From assembly GCF_900010725.2 (NCBI RefSeq), contig NZ_LR734865.1, positions 244,448 to 287,679 of the forward strand: a DNA stretch of 43,232 bases, written 5' to 3'. Position 1 is the first letter of the stretch; every line of letters begins with the position of its first letter. Source of the stretch: Planktothrix serta PCC 8927. Lineage in GTDB: Bacteria; Cyanobacteriota; Cyanobacteriia; Cyanobacteriales; Microcoleaceae. This document shows positions 16,925 through 25,858 of the stretch, one piece after another. The translations under genes were made by a program, and so were the position numbers. A model generated the notes under the pieces. That model had not been told where the DNA came from and searched no databases. It saw only the letters and a program-made list of their open reading frames with translations.

Positions 16925-17953
16925 TTAAACTTTAACACAATATTGATTGCGACCTTTCTGTTTAGCTTCATAAAGAGCTTGATCAGCAATTGTTAATAAA
17001 TGTTCAGCCGAGGTATCTTTTTGAGGAATTTGATAGGAAACACCAATACTCACGGTAACAATAGAACTCACTGTTGAATACTCATGATTAATTTTAAGCT
17101 GTTGGACTTCCTGATGAATTGTTTGAGCCACTTTCAGTGCCCCTGATAAATCCGTATTGGGTAGAATAATGGCAAATTCTTCTCCTCCATAACGGGCGAC
17201 TAAATCCCTAGAATGACTGACGGATCGATCTAAGGCTTGAGCGACTAATTTCAAACAAATATCTCCCGCCGGATGCCCATAATGATCATTATAATGTTTA
17301 AAAAAATCTAAATCACATAAGAGTAAAGATAAAGGTTGTTGTACCTCGATCATTTGTTTCCAAGTTTGCTGAAAATATTCATCAAAATGGCGACGGTTAG
17401 CTAAACTTGTTAAACTATCGCAAGACGCTAAATTTTGTAATTGACGATTAACCGTTTGTAAATTTTCTTCTACTTTTTGACGAGTTTTAATTTCTTGTGT
17501 TAATTGATTATTTTGTTGTAAGAGTTGTTGATTTTGTTCCAGAAGTTGTTGTTTTAACTGACAAATGGTTAACTGGTTTTTCACCCGTGCTAATACTTCA
17601 TCAACTTTAAACGGTTTGGTAACATAGTCTACGCCTCCGACAGAAAATGCTTGCATAATATCTTCAATTTGATTGAGGGCACTAATAAAAATTACCGGAA
17701 TTTCATGGGTGTCTGGATTGGATTTTAGTTGACGACATAAATCATATCCGGTTGCATCCGGCATCCGAATATCTAATAAAATTAAATCGGGTTTGAGACT
17801 GTTAACCGCTATGAGTGCTATTTGCACATTTAACGCTTTGCGGACATAATATCCCTGTTGAGTTAACAACGCTGATAAAACCCGAATATTATCTGGTTCA
17901 TCATCAACGATGAGTAGATTTCCCTTAATCAAACTAATACCATCTTGATCCAT
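16925..17953 (-). CDS. Response regulator with GGDEF domain (diguanylate cyclase)
   Basis: The 342-residue protein makes cyclic di-GMP under phosphorelay control. The receiver domain covers about 10-125: acidic pair VDDEP, phospho-acceptor D61 in LILLDIRMPD and KP at the end of the domain. A glutamine-rich coiled coil (about 128-170) links to the GGDEF domain with active site RYGGEEFAIILP. The inhibitory RxxD site expected just before is not present (HSRD is found), so product inhibition may be weak. It lies 3 bases downstream of the gene at 17957 on the same strand; the pair is one operon. No histidine kinase gene is next to it. Confidence 0.92.
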   Translation of the reverse strand: MDQDGISLIKGNLLIVDDEPDNIRVLSALLTQQGYYVRKALNVQIALIAVNSLKPDLILLDIRMPDATGYDLCRQLKSNPDTHEIPVIFISALNQIEDIMQAFSVGGVDYVTKPFKVDEVLARVKNQLTICQLKQQLLEQNQQLLQQNNQLTQEIKTRQKVEENLQTVNRQLQNLASCDSLTSLANRRHFDEYFQQTWKQMIEVQQPLSLLLCDLDFFKHYNDHYGHPAGDICLKLVAQALDRSVSHSRDLVARYGGEEFAIILPNTDLSGALKVAQTIHQEVQQLKINHEYSTVSSIVTVSIGVSYQIPQKDTSAEHLLTIADQALYEAKQKGRNQYCVKV

Positions 17954-17956
17954 TGT

Positions 17957-19753
17957 TCACCACTGAGGAGTTAAGGATAGAAATTTAATCAATTCTTCTC
18001 CGGGTAAAGGTTTAGCAAAGAAATACCCCTGCCCAAATCCACAATTTAATTCTCTGAGTATTCCTAACTGTTCAGGTAATTCAATCCCTTCAGCAACAAC
18101 ACTCATATTCATTGTTTTAGCCAAGCTGATAATCACAGGAATTAAGCCCACATTTTCAGATTCTAGGTTGAGACGTTGAACAAAAGATTTATCAACTTTT
18201 AGAGTATCAACGGGAAAAGAATGGAGATAACTGAGAGAAGAATAGCCGGTTCCAAAATCATCAATACTAATTAAAATATGACGTTTTCTTAATTCCTTAA
18301 GAATCACGGCAACATCCTTTTCATTGTCCATAATAGCACTTTCAGTAATTTCCAGTTTTAAACAGTCAGGATGCAGTTGACTTTGAGCTAAAACGTAATC
18401 TATTTGTTCTAATAAATTCGGTTGAGCAAACTGTCTAACGGATAAATTAACACTTATAAACAAACTGGGATCAATTAAACCTTGTTTTTGCCAAGTTCGC
18501 AATTGATTACAAGCTTCTAATAAGACCCAATAGCCAATGGGAGTAATTAAACCCGTTTCTTCTGCAATGGGAATAAATAGACCGGGTGGGATTAAACCCC
18601 TTTGGGGATGACGCCAGCGAACTAAAGCTTCAAACCCGGCAATTTTTCCGGTATTTAAAGCAACAATCGGTTGATAATGAACGACTAATTCTTGTTGTTC
18701 AAGGCCTCGACGTAAATCCGTTTCTAACTGTAATCGTTCTAAAGCGGCTGCGTGCATCACCGGATCAAAAATATGATATTGTCCTTTGCCTAATGCTTTA
18801 GCTCGATACATGGCTGTATCCGCATCTCGCAGTAAATGTTCGGGTTCATTATATTGATTGTGACCGATGACAATCCCAATACTAGCATTAATAAAAACCT
18901 CATGCCTCTCTAAGTGAAAGGGTTCAGAAAAAGATGCTAAAACCTGATCCGCTAAGGCGATGACATGGGGAAAGTCGGGAATTTCAGTTAATAAAATTGC
19001 AAATTCATCACCCCCCAAACGAGCTAACGTATTGTGGGGTTTAATATAAAGGTTTAGACGGCGCGCAATTAAAATTAAGAGTTCATCTCCGACTAAATGA
19101 CCTAAAGAATCATTCACAACTTTAAAGCGATCGCAATCTAAAAATAACACGGCAAACTGATAGTTTTGATCAGCTTTGGCTCGCTGAATGGATTGCTGTA
19201 AGTCCGTCATCAATAAAGCCCGATTGGGTAAACCCGTTAGGGCATCATGAAGCGCCATTTTCAGCAATTTAGCATTGGCTTCTTCAAGTTGCTGCGTGCG
19301 TTCTTTTACCCGTGCTTCTAATTCCGCATTTAAGACCCTAACTTCTAATTCTGCTGCTCGTAAAGCCAATTGATTTTGGACTCGTGCTAATACTTCTTCA
19401 AATTGGAAGGGTTTAGTAATATAGTCCACCCCTCCCACTTGAAATCCTTTAACTTTATCGAGAACATCATCCAAAGCACTCAGAAAAATAATCGGAATTT
19501 CTGCGGTTTTGGGATTAATTTTTAGATGCTGGCAAACTTGATAACCATCCATTTCCGGCATCATAATATCTAGCAAAATCAAATCAGGAGCAACGGTTTG
19601 AGCCGCCGTTAATGCCATTGGCCCATTTAAAGCTTTGCGAACATTGTATCCCTGACGGGTGAGCATTCGGGACAATAAATGCAAGTTGTCCGGTGTATCA
19701 TCAACGATGAGAATATCATCAGTTTTAGTTAGATCAAGGTTGTAATGGTTCAT
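17957..19753 (-). CDS. Response regulator with GGDEF and EAL domains
   Basis: The 598-residue bifunctional cyclic-di-GMP protein has a receiver at 12-128 (VDDTP, phospho-acceptor D62 in LDIMMP), a coiled coil at 130-165, a GGDEF domain with intact [11 protein letters not shown], and an EAL phosphodiesterase domain. The EAL domain shows [26 protein letters not shown] and AEGIE, the usual metal- and substrate-binding sites, so both activities are possible. No RxxD inhibitory site precedes GGDEF. It is the first gene of an operon with the diguanylate cyclase downstream; paired receivers suggest joint control by one kinase. The orphan omega-RNA element lies just upstream and may supply or disturb its promoter. 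Confidence 0.93.
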   Translation of the reverse strand: MNHYNLDLTKTDDILIVDDTPDNLHLLSRMLTRQGYNVRKALNGPMALTAAQTVAPDLILLDIMMPEMDGYQVCQHLKINPKTAEIPIIFLSALDDVLDKVKGFQVGGVDYITKPFQFEEVLARVQNQLALRAAELEVRVLNAELEARVKERTQQLEEANAKLLKMALHDALTGLPNRALLMTDLQQSIQRAKADQNYQFAVLFLDCDRFKVVNDSLGHLVGDELLILIARRLNLYIKPHNTLARLGGDEFAILLTEIPDFPHVIALADQVLASFSEPFHLERHEVFINASIGIVIGHNQYNEPEHLLRDADTAMYRAKALGKGQYHIFDPVMHAAALERLQLETDLRRGLEQQELVVHYQPIVALNTGKIAGFEALVRWRHPQRGLIPPGLFIPIAEETGLITPIGYWVLLEACNQLRTWQKQGLIDPSLFISVNLSVRQFAQPNLLEQIDYVLAQSQLHPDCLKLEITESAIMDNEKDVAVILKELRKRHILISIDDFGTGYSSLSYLHSFPVDTLKVDKSFVQRLNLESENVGLIPVIISLAKTMNMSVVAEGIELPEQLGILRELNCGFGQGYFFAKPLPGEELIKFLSLTPQW

Positions 19754-19761
19754 CAGAAAAA

Positions 19762-19812
19762 TGGGTAGAAACCCCTAACTTCTAGTTAGGCTTTATATTT
19801 CCCTTTTCAGGG
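19762..19812 (-). repeat. Hairpin cluster at the far end of the orphan omega-RNA element
   Basis: cctaact-tct-agttagg (19773-19789) and ccct-tttc-aggg (19801-19812) are consecutive hairpins, followed by aggaggg/ccctcct (19813-19834 region). The first, with flanks, matches 13181-13224. I read it as the other terminus of a small IS-derived element of about 330 bases running from 20097 to about 19765. Confidence 0.5.
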
Positions 19813-19833
19813 AGGAGGGTATGATGGCCCTCC

Positions 19834-20097
19834 TAACTCCTATTTCTAGGGTAAAGTTAGCTTCAATAAGGTTTTAAGAGCTTGTTAGGCTAGGAGCATC
19901 AGTCTTACCCCTCGTAAAACTGTTTAACTACTAACGACAGAGCCAGGGACTAGCTACGCATCCAACAGGGTGTCTTGACTCAAAAAACGTAGTCAGTTAA
20001 GACTTAGGCGGGTACGAACTAACTAAAGTTAGAGGCATTACTTCGCGAAGCCTGCGCTCCGCGCATAGCCCCGTCACAGAGAGTGCGGGGTGCTGAC
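19834..20097 (-). ncRNA. Orphan IscB-type omega RNA (no iscB attached)
   Basis: Read on the minus strand this is a diverged second copy of the block upstream of iscB at 42718-42947. Both begin gtcagcaccccgc. Both share a 26-base identical core (here 19902-19927, there 42855-42880) containing acagttttacgaggggtaag. Both end with an identical 21-base stretch (19834-19854, there 42927-42947) containing cctagaaataggag. The first hairpin covaries between copies (cac/gtg here, tct/aga there). A 27-base repeat (about 20039-20066) is inserted into the scaffold after the first hairpin. No iscB frame follows; after ggagtta there is no start codon before the hairpin cluster. By analogy with IscB biology the guide would be the bases just before 20097 on the minus strand. 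Confidence 0.75.
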
Positions 20098-20284
20098 GTT
20101 GATAGGCAACAAATAAGATAGGGTATAGACTGAGGCTGGGAAGTTTAATCTCAAAGATCATCCCTATCCCAAAGCTCACTGATCTTTTTTAACAATTTTT
20201 CGGCATAAAAACAGTGATATACATCATCTTCATATCCGGCTCTGGTGAGAATTGTCGGTTGGTTTTCCACAAAGACACTTGAAT
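20098..20284. other. Non-coding stretch beside orphan omega RNA
   Basis: No supported gene. A minus-strand frame through 20151-20284 could be the tail of a decayed gene but overlaps the O-antigen ligase-like gene out of frame. The bases 20098-20117 are the presumptive guide of the orphan omega RNA. Confidence 0.4.
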
Positions 20285-21904
20285 TCAGACTAATCCTGGG
20301 GGTTGAGGGTAATCGGACTGAGCTTTCTCCTGTTCTTGTTGTTGAATTTTCGGTAATTTGAACAGTACGCCTACTAAGAACCAATAATAAACCGCTACCG
20401 GATCAGTATCAAGAGGATACCAATAAGGATTATAACTAATTAAAACAATAAAAATCCAAAAAACAATTCCATAACCCCACAAACTATGATCTGTTAATTG
20501 ATGATAGGATTTAAACCCTAAAATTGTGATATTAGTCACTAAGAATAAAAAAGCAGCCACTCCAAAGGGCCCAATTTCATACAATAATTTAGGATAATAC
20601 GCTTCAATTAATTGGGTTTTTCCTAATCCTCGTGCTGCGGTGGTTGCTTGTCCTAAACCATTGCCTAAAAAGCCTTGATGGGCTTTCAAACTAAAATCGG
20701 TTTGTTTGGTTAAAAAGACAGCAGGAGGATCAGCATTCCAACGTCCAATAAAGTTATCGACTCGTTCATTAATCATATTGGGAGCCAAAACATAAGTTGA
20801 CAGAATCAAGAGAAATATACCTACAACAATCACTAAAATTCGCTTAACCCGTGAAATGTGACTCGTGACAACTAGAAGCAAAATAATAATCGAAGGAACC
20901 GCTAAAAGGGCTGTTCTTTGACCACAAACAATTGCATTTAAAACGACTAAAGATAACGTTCCTAAACCCATTAAACGCCAATGGAATTTGGGGTCACTAA
21001 ATGCTGTTGCAAAACAAAAAAATGTACTGGAAATTAAAAACCACGCCCAATGCCAAGGGGCTACAAAGGTTCCCGGTAAACGAATAAAATTTTGGACAGG
21101 AAAATACCCTAACGCGCCTCCAACCAAACATTTTCGCTGCACATTTGCCCGCAATAACAAATTGTCGGGTAAACCCGTATTATCGGGGCAATATCCGGTT
21201 ACAACTAATCCAAATTGGATCAGTCCTAAGATGCAGCAAATCAGGATCAAAATAACTTGTAATCGGGTTAGAAATTGTAGTTCTTGTCGATTCCGAATTA
21301 GATAATAGGCACAAGTGATCAGGGGAATATATCCCAGTAAAACTTTTAAGCCAAATAATCCGACTAAAAAAGGTTGATTGTCTACGGTGGCGTTTCGTTG
21401 TAGAACGCCATTCACAGCCAGGAGTGTAACAACTACAATCGTGAAGAAAATTAACAGAGGAATCTTAAGTTGATGCGGATGAATCAGGGGTAATTTTTTT
21501 TTCCTTAATTCAACAATTAAACCGATTAAAGCCGGAATATAAAACCCATCTTTCGCTAAATGGAAAAGAAAATAATCGTTGCCAATCCCATAAGAAATTG
21601 TACCTGCAAACGGTAAATAAATTAAAAATGCCCATAATCCTTGACGGGGATATCGATAACACAACACCATGATCACCAGAGCCATACTGCTCAAGATGAT
21701 GGTACTTGTAGAAGCCCCATTCGCAAACAGCAACAGTCCCACCAACAGAGCTACAGCGCTGACGATACCCAAAAACTGTAAGAAATTTGACCTCTGTGGG
21801 GGAATCTGTTCGAGATCAATAACAGGCTGTTCAGTAAAGTTAACTTCTGAGTCAGGATGACTCTGATCTTGTGATTGTTGGGGTTGGTTGGGGAAGGGGG
21901 ACAT
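20285..21904 (-). CDS. O-antigen ligase/polymerase-like membrane protein
   Basis: I prefer the ATG at 21904 (539 residues) to the one at 22027: the upstream extension would overlap a small gene. The N-terminal 40 residues are hydrophilic (MSPFPNQPQQSQDQ), then about eleven hydrophobic helices span the rest. A large loop of the O-antigen ligase family type lies near FLTKQTDFSLKAHQGFLGNGLGQATTAARGLG, where the family carries H and GxGxG-like residues. Wzy/WaaL proteins polymerise or attach surface polysaccharide in the inner membrane. Without neighbours from a polysaccharide cluster the exact reaction is open. The C-terminus is hydrophilic and Q-rich. Confidence 0.75.
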   Translation of the reverse strand: MSPFPNQPQQSQDQSHPDSEVNFTEQPVIDLEQIPPQRSNFLQFLGIVSAVALLVGLLLFANGASTSTIILSSMALVIMVLCYRYPRQGLWAFLIYLPFAGTISYGIGNDYFLFHLAKDGFYIPALIGLIVELRKKKLPLIHPHQLKIPLLIFFTIVVVTLLAVNGVLQRNATVDNQPFLVGLFGLKVLLGYIPLITCAYYLIRNRQELQFLTRLQVILILICCILGLIQFGLVVTGYCPDNTGLPDNLLLRANVQRKCLVGGALGYFPVQNFIRLPGTFVAPWHWAWFLISSTFFCFATAFSDPKFHWRLMGLGTLSLVVLNAIVCGQRTALLAVPSIIILLLVVTSHISRVKRILVIVVGIFLLILSTYVLAPNMINERVDNFIGRWNADPPAVFLTKQTDFSLKAHQGFLGNGLGQATTAARGLGKTQLIEAYYPKLLYEIGPFGVAAFLFLVTNITILGFKSYHQLTDHSLWGYGIVFWIFIVLISYNPYWYPLDTDPVAVYYWFLVGVLFKLPKIQQQEQEKAQSDYPQPPGLV

Positions 21905-21926
21905 CAGATTATAATTATTTCCCAAA

Positions 21927-22142
21927 TTAAGGAATATTGAGTTCCCAAAGTTCCTGTAATTGATGTTGTTGGGGATAGGAAAGCCGTTCAAAGGCTTGCA
22001 TAATCTCAGAATGAGTATGATCAACAATCAAAGCCGCCAGTTGACCCACCGTTTCAGCTTCTAATAAAGCTAATTGCAACATTTCATCCTCGATGGTGTT
22101 GAGGTTAAGGGTTTGTTCTGAAGATAAAAGTTCTGTTACCAT
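21927..22142 (-). CDS. Small hypothetical protein
   Basis: A 71-residue frame from the ATG at 22142 (a TTG at 22151 adds three residues). It is acidic and helical, with leucine-rich heptads (ETVGQLAALIVDHTHSEIMQ) and ends PQQHQLQELWELNIP. No family is recognised. It ends 22 bases before the O-antigen ligase-like start and begins 40 bases after the MAPEG stop, so the three genes could form one operon. Confidence 0.5.
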   Translation of the reverse strand: MVTELLSSEQTLNLNTIEDEMLQLALLEAETVGQLAALIVDHTHSEIMQAFERLSYPQQHQLQELWELNIP

Positions 22143-22181
22143 CCTGTTCAAAAAAGCAGAGCTTTACAAAATATTTAATTC

Positions 22182-22568
22182 TCAAACCAGAGAGAGAATT
22201 ATCCCAACTATAGCACCCCCCAAAAGAGTGAACGTTACCAGGGAACTGATTCCAAACCCCAACATCCGTTTTTCTGCGGCTTGGTAATATCCCCAAGCGT
22301 ATAAAATCCGTCCAATTACCCAAACAGTACCTAAACCTCCCGCCCAAACCGGACTAATCCATTCAGAAAACAGCCACAGGGTCGGGAGAAACAAAACCAA
22401 TTGTTCCAGGGTGTTCTGTTGGACTCGCACCACGCGCTCAAAATTCTCGTCTCCGGTCATTTCAGGGGGCAGAATTTTGTATTTCATTCTGGCGCGTCCG
22501 ACATTAATCGTCACCGCTAAATACAGCAGCAATGCACAAGCAGTCACTAAACTAGGCCAAATTGACAT
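22182..22568 (-). CDS. MAPEG-family membrane protein
   Basis: The 128-residue protein has four hydrophobic helices. The family block ENFERVVRVQQNTLEQLVLFLP (about 41-62) has the conserved E, R, Q and N that bind glutathione in microsomal glutathione transferases. RILYAWGYYQ is the second conserved segment. MAPEG proteins detoxify electrophiles or lipid peroxides with glutathione; bacterial members are mostly untested. Length and topology are normal. Confidence 0.85.
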   Translation of the reverse strand: MSIWPSLVTACALLLYLAVTINVGRARMKYKILPPEMTGDENFERVVRVQQNTLEQLVLFLPTLWLFSEWISPVWAGGLGTVWVIGRILYAWGYYQAAEKRMLGFGISSLVTFTLLGGAIVGIILSLV

Positions 22569-22803
22569 AAATACAATTTCCCTACGTCCATTACATCAAT
22601 CCCTTCCTATCCTACAGTTAACCGCCAACCGCCAACTTGTGATCTCGATCACTTTTAAGCTTGCCAATCTGTCACATTGAATCTTCCGTTGCTGTCACTC
22701 TAAGGCTTTTGAACTATCACAGGTTTATCAAGAGCGCTATCACTGTCAATCTCAACTAAACATTAGATAGTTAACTCAGTCCGACGTCATGGATTAGGTC
22801 AAA

Positions 22804-23832
22804 ATGCTGAACTTAAATTTCCCAGGTTGCACACCCGTACCCGTCATGAACCCAAGTCAATTGAAGCCCTATATCATTATTATCATTGAAGAAACCCATC
22901 CCTTTAACTTTAGCTCATTTGTGAACTTATTGAACCAACTTAACTTAAGTTTTGTGATTGCACCTCATCCAGAAAGTGCTATCTTTCATGCTGAATATAC
23001 GAATCCCGACATTATTCTGATTCCCTTTGACCCTAACCAATCCAATCCCCAAGAAACTCATCATAAACTCAAGCAGGCGAAAATTACTCAAGATATTCCG
23101 GTACTCTGGATGAATAATTATTCTGAATTGAAAACCCAAACTCCCCAAGCTTTGGCTACAACTCTTGAGGCTTTAAATCCCTTTGTTAACCGGAATACTT
23201 CTCTCAATACTTTACCTACTGACATGACGATTAACAGTCTCAAAAAACAAGTTCAACTTCAGCAAGAATTACTGATTAAATTACAAGCCGAGAATCAACA
23301 ACTTAAGCGTCTTGCTTCTTTGGATGATTTGACTCAACTTGCGAATCGCCGAGAATTTTATAATTGTTTACAAGAACAATGGCAATCCTGTCAAGAAGAT
23401 CATCTTTCCATGCTCTTATGTGATGTCGATTTCTTCAAACTTTATAATGATACTTACGGCCATTTAGCCGGAGACTATTGTTTACAACAAATTGCCAATG
23501 CCATTGAAACGGCTGTCAAAAGAGTTAGAGAACCGGAACCCTATTTAGTGGCTCGTTATGGAGGGGAAGAATTTGCTGTTATTTTACCGCATTTAGATTT
23601 AGAAAATGCTCGTAAAGTCGCCGAAGAAATTCAATTACAAATTCGGTCTTTAAAGATTCCCCATCGTTCATCTCCCATCCGTTCTAATATTACTAGCAGC
23701 TTGGGAGTAGCTTGCTGTGTTCCAGGAGAAAAATCCTATTTACAAGAGTTAATTAGTGCGGCAGATCAAGCCATGTATAAGGCTAAGTCCGAAGGACGTG
23801 ATCAGGTGAAAGTTGCCCAAGGAATACTTTAA
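22804..23832 (+). CDS. Diguanylate cyclase with degenerate receiver
   Basis: The 342-residue protein has a GGDEF domain in its second half (about 175-338) with active site ARYGGEEFAVILP, so it probably makes cyclic di-GMP. The N-terminal 130 residues fold like a receiver by pattern (KPYIIIIIEETHP, NPDIILIPFDPN, DIPVLWMNNYSE), but the phospho-acceptor aspartate position reads P in ILIPFD and the final KP is missing. It is therefore not a normal phosphorelay target. A coiled coil (about 145-172) joins the halves. No RxxD inhibitory site is seen. An alternative ATG is at 22846. It resembles the cyclase at 16925 in its GGDEF half, suggesting paralogues. Confidence 0.9.
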   Translation: MLNLNFPGCTPVPVMNPSQLKPYIIIIIEETHPFNFSSFVNLLNQLNLSFVIAPHPESAIFHAEYTNPDIILIPFDPNQSNPQETHHKLKQAKITQDIPVLWMNNYSELKTQTPQALATTLEALNPFVNRNTSLNTLPTDMTINSLKKQVQLQQELLIKLQAENQQLKRLASLDDLTQLANRREFYNCLQEQWQSCQEDHLSMLLCDVDFFKLYNDTYGHLAGDYCLQQIANAIETAVKRVREPEPYLVARYGGEEFAVILPHLDLENARKVAEEIQLQIRSLKIPHRSSPIRSNITSSLGVACCVPGEKSYLQELISAADQAMYKAKSEGRDQVKVAQGIL

Positions 23833-23873
23833 TGGATAAAAACCAGGATAAAAAATATAAAAAAAATCCTATT

Positions 23874-25319
23874 TTATCTATTAATAATTTTAATTAAATT
23901 TCCCAAGGTTTTCATCGCTTGTTCTAATTCCTCTGACCAAGGTAAACCACAATTTAATCGAAAACAATTTTGATAGCCACCGGAAGCAGAAAACATCGAA
24001 CCCGGTGCAATACTAATTTTATGCTGATATGCTTGTTCATATAATTCCATCGAATCAAATTCCGGGGACAATTCCACCCATAAAACGTGACCCCCAGAAG
24101 GACGAGAAACTTTTGTTTCGGGGGGAAAATAATCACAAATAGCCTGGGTCATTCGCATCACTTGTTCATAATAAGATCGCCGTAATTGGCGCAAATGTCG
24201 GTCATATCCGCCATTGGATAAAAAAGCCGCGATCGCTAATTGATTCACCGTAGCCGTGGCAATATTGGTAAACAATTTTAACTGTTCTAACTGGGTTTGA
24301 TATTGTCCGGCTACCGCCCAACCGACCCGTAATCCTGGGGATAAGGTTTTACTACAGGAAGCACAATATAAAACTAATCCCTTTTGATCAAAAGCTTTAA
24401 TAGCTTTGGGGCGATTTCCTTGAAAACATAAATCCCCATAGATATCATCTTCTACTAAGGGAATATTATAGGATTCCAAAATCGTCACTAATTTTTTTTT
24501 GTGTAAATCGCTCATACAAGTGCCTAATGGATTACTAAAATTAGACACTAATGCACAAGCCGCAATTGACCCTTTTTTTAACACCATTTCTAACGCTTCT
24601 AAACAGAGTCCTTCACGGGGATGGGTCGGTAATTCTAAAGCGCGTAAATGTAAGGATGCTAAGACTTCTAATAATCCATAATAAGACGGAGATTCAATCG
24701 CAACGGTATCCCCTGGTTTTGTGATCGCCCTCAATGATAAATACAGCGCTTCGGTGGTGCCATTGGTAATCAAAATCTGATCCGGTGTCACCGAACATCC
24801 CGCATCCATTAAGCGGCGGGCGATTTCATGTCGTAGGGGCTCACAACCGGGTAAGACATCATAGGAGTGACAGGACTCTGGCGCATTCCGCAACGTTTGT
24901 CCAATTAGACGGTTTAAGGTTGTGATCGGAAACAACGAAGGATCGGCAACGGCGGCACCCAGTTTAATCATATTCGGCTCCCGCAGACTTCTATTGATCC
25001 GAAAGGCTAAGGATGTATCGACGTTGAGGGCGGTTCGTGGGGGGGCGGAAGGGTTAGGTTCCTCTCGGTGGGACATCAGGTTTGAGCGCACAAAATAGCC
25101 CGACTGAGGACGCACCGCAATTAATCCCCGATCTTCTAATAAACGATAAGCTTCTAAAACCGTAGAAATACTGACGTTCATCTGTTGGTGCATTTTTCGT
25201 ACCGAGGGAATGCGATCGCCCCCTTGCAGGGTTCCTTCACTAATCAACGCTTCAACACGATGGGCCACCTGTTCATATAAATTTGTCCCATTTTCAGTTT
25301 CCAGGGGTCTAACTTTCAT
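23874..25319 (-). CDS. MocR/PdxR-type GntR regulator with aminotransferase domain
   Basis: The ATG at 25319 is used; the frame is open to 25364 but the extension is unlike the family. Residues 1-75 form a GntR winged helix (LYEQVAHRVEALISEGTLQ, RIPSVRKMHQQMNVSISTVL). The rest is a fold-type I aminotransferase-like domain with NFSNPLGTC, VEDDIYGDL and the PLP lysine in CSKTLSPGLRVGW. MocR regulators sense PLP or amino-compounds and control vitamin B6, GABA or taurine genes; the target is not evident here. The repeats listed at 25602-25652 lie upstream and may be its operators. The gene converges with the cyclase at 22804. Confidence 0.9.
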   Translation of the reverse strand: MKVRPLETENGTNLYEQVAHRVEALISEGTLQGGDRIPSVRKMHQQMNVSISTVLEAYRLLEDRGLIAVRPQSGYFVRSNLMSHREEPNPSAPPRTALNVDTSLAFRINRSLREPNMIKLGAAVADPSLFPITTLNRLIGQTLRNAPESCHSYDVLPGCEPLRHEIARRLMDAGCSVTPDQILITNGTTEALYLSLRAITKPGDTVAIESPSYYGLLEVLASLHLRALELPTHPREGLCLEALEMVLKKGSIAACALVSNFSNPLGTCMSDLHKKKLVTILESYNIPLVEDDIYGDLCFQGNRPKAIKAFDQKGLVLYCASCSKTLSPGLRVGWAVAGQYQTQLEQLKLFTNIATATVNQLAIAAFLSNGGYDRHLRQLRRSYYEQVMRMTQAICDYFPPETKVSRPSGGHVLWVELSPEFDSMELYEQAYQHKISIAPGSMFSASGGYQNCFRLNCGLPWSEELEQAMKTLGNLIKIINR

Positions 25320-25409
25320 TATTTTTGGGTTGTAGGGGGTTTGGGAGCAGGCGCACGCACCCAAAGTGTGTCAACTTCAGCCGAAAACCCGTGATTACAG
25401 CCAAGATTA

Positions 25410-25486
25410 GATCCCCCTAAATCCCCCTGAAAAAGGGGGACTTTGATCTCCTGTTTCCCCCTTGTTAAGGGGGGTTAGGGGGGATC
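25410..25486. repeat. Long imperfect foldback repeat
   Basis: gatccccctaaatccccct and the facing ggggttaggggggatc form the outer arms, and ctgaaaaaggggg with tttcccccttgttaagg the inner ones. It is a C-run/G-run foldback of a type common between cyanobacterial genes. Confidence 0.7.
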
Positions 25487-25601
25487 ATTGACTGGGGATC
25501 AGATAGTGCGTGAATTCCGGTTTGAGTGCCTACTTTTAGCGTTAAGTTGACACCAATGGCACGCACCCGCTAAATTTTGCGAGTGATTGTTTTATCGTCC
25601 A
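25487..25601. other. Non-coding stretch upstream of MocR-type gene
   Basis: No gene visible from 25320 to 25858 apart from the listed repeats. The words gcacgcaccc (twice, near 25352 and 25560) and gtgtcaactt / aagttgacac (25369-25378 and 25544-25553) bracket the region as direct and inverted copies. Confidence 0.4.
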
Positions 25602-25652
25602 AGCATAACAGTTAAGAACAATTAAACTGTTATGGTTACAATTTAGCATAAC
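25602..25652. promoter_or_regulatory. Possible operator repeats
   Basis: taacagtt (25606-25613) and aactgtta (25625-25632) form an inverted repeat 11 bases apart. agcataac recurs directly at 25602-25609 and 25645-25652. The site lies about 290 bases upstream of the MocR-type gene and 207 upstream of the small gene at 25859, a plausible position for shared control. Confidence 0.4.
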
Positions 25653-25858
25653 TGCATCTGTACGGGTTGGATGGAAACAGTAAAAATAGGAATAGAAGAA
25701 CAACATTAGTTTCTCAAGGCAAAATTGAGAAGCGATTGGGAATAGCGAAATTAGATTTTTTCAGTTGAGTTTTCCTGAAACCAAACATCCTGATTGTTCA
25801 GAGATGTTGATTAATTTTGGGGAAAATTCATCATCGATTTTTAGTGAGGTGAATTACA

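Noticed and set aside
20151-20384. Minus-strand frame of 77 codons beside the orphan omega RNA
   Set aside because: Half of it overlaps the O-antigen ligase-like gene out of frame and no start signal is present; the rest could be a decayed gene tail but cannot be supported.
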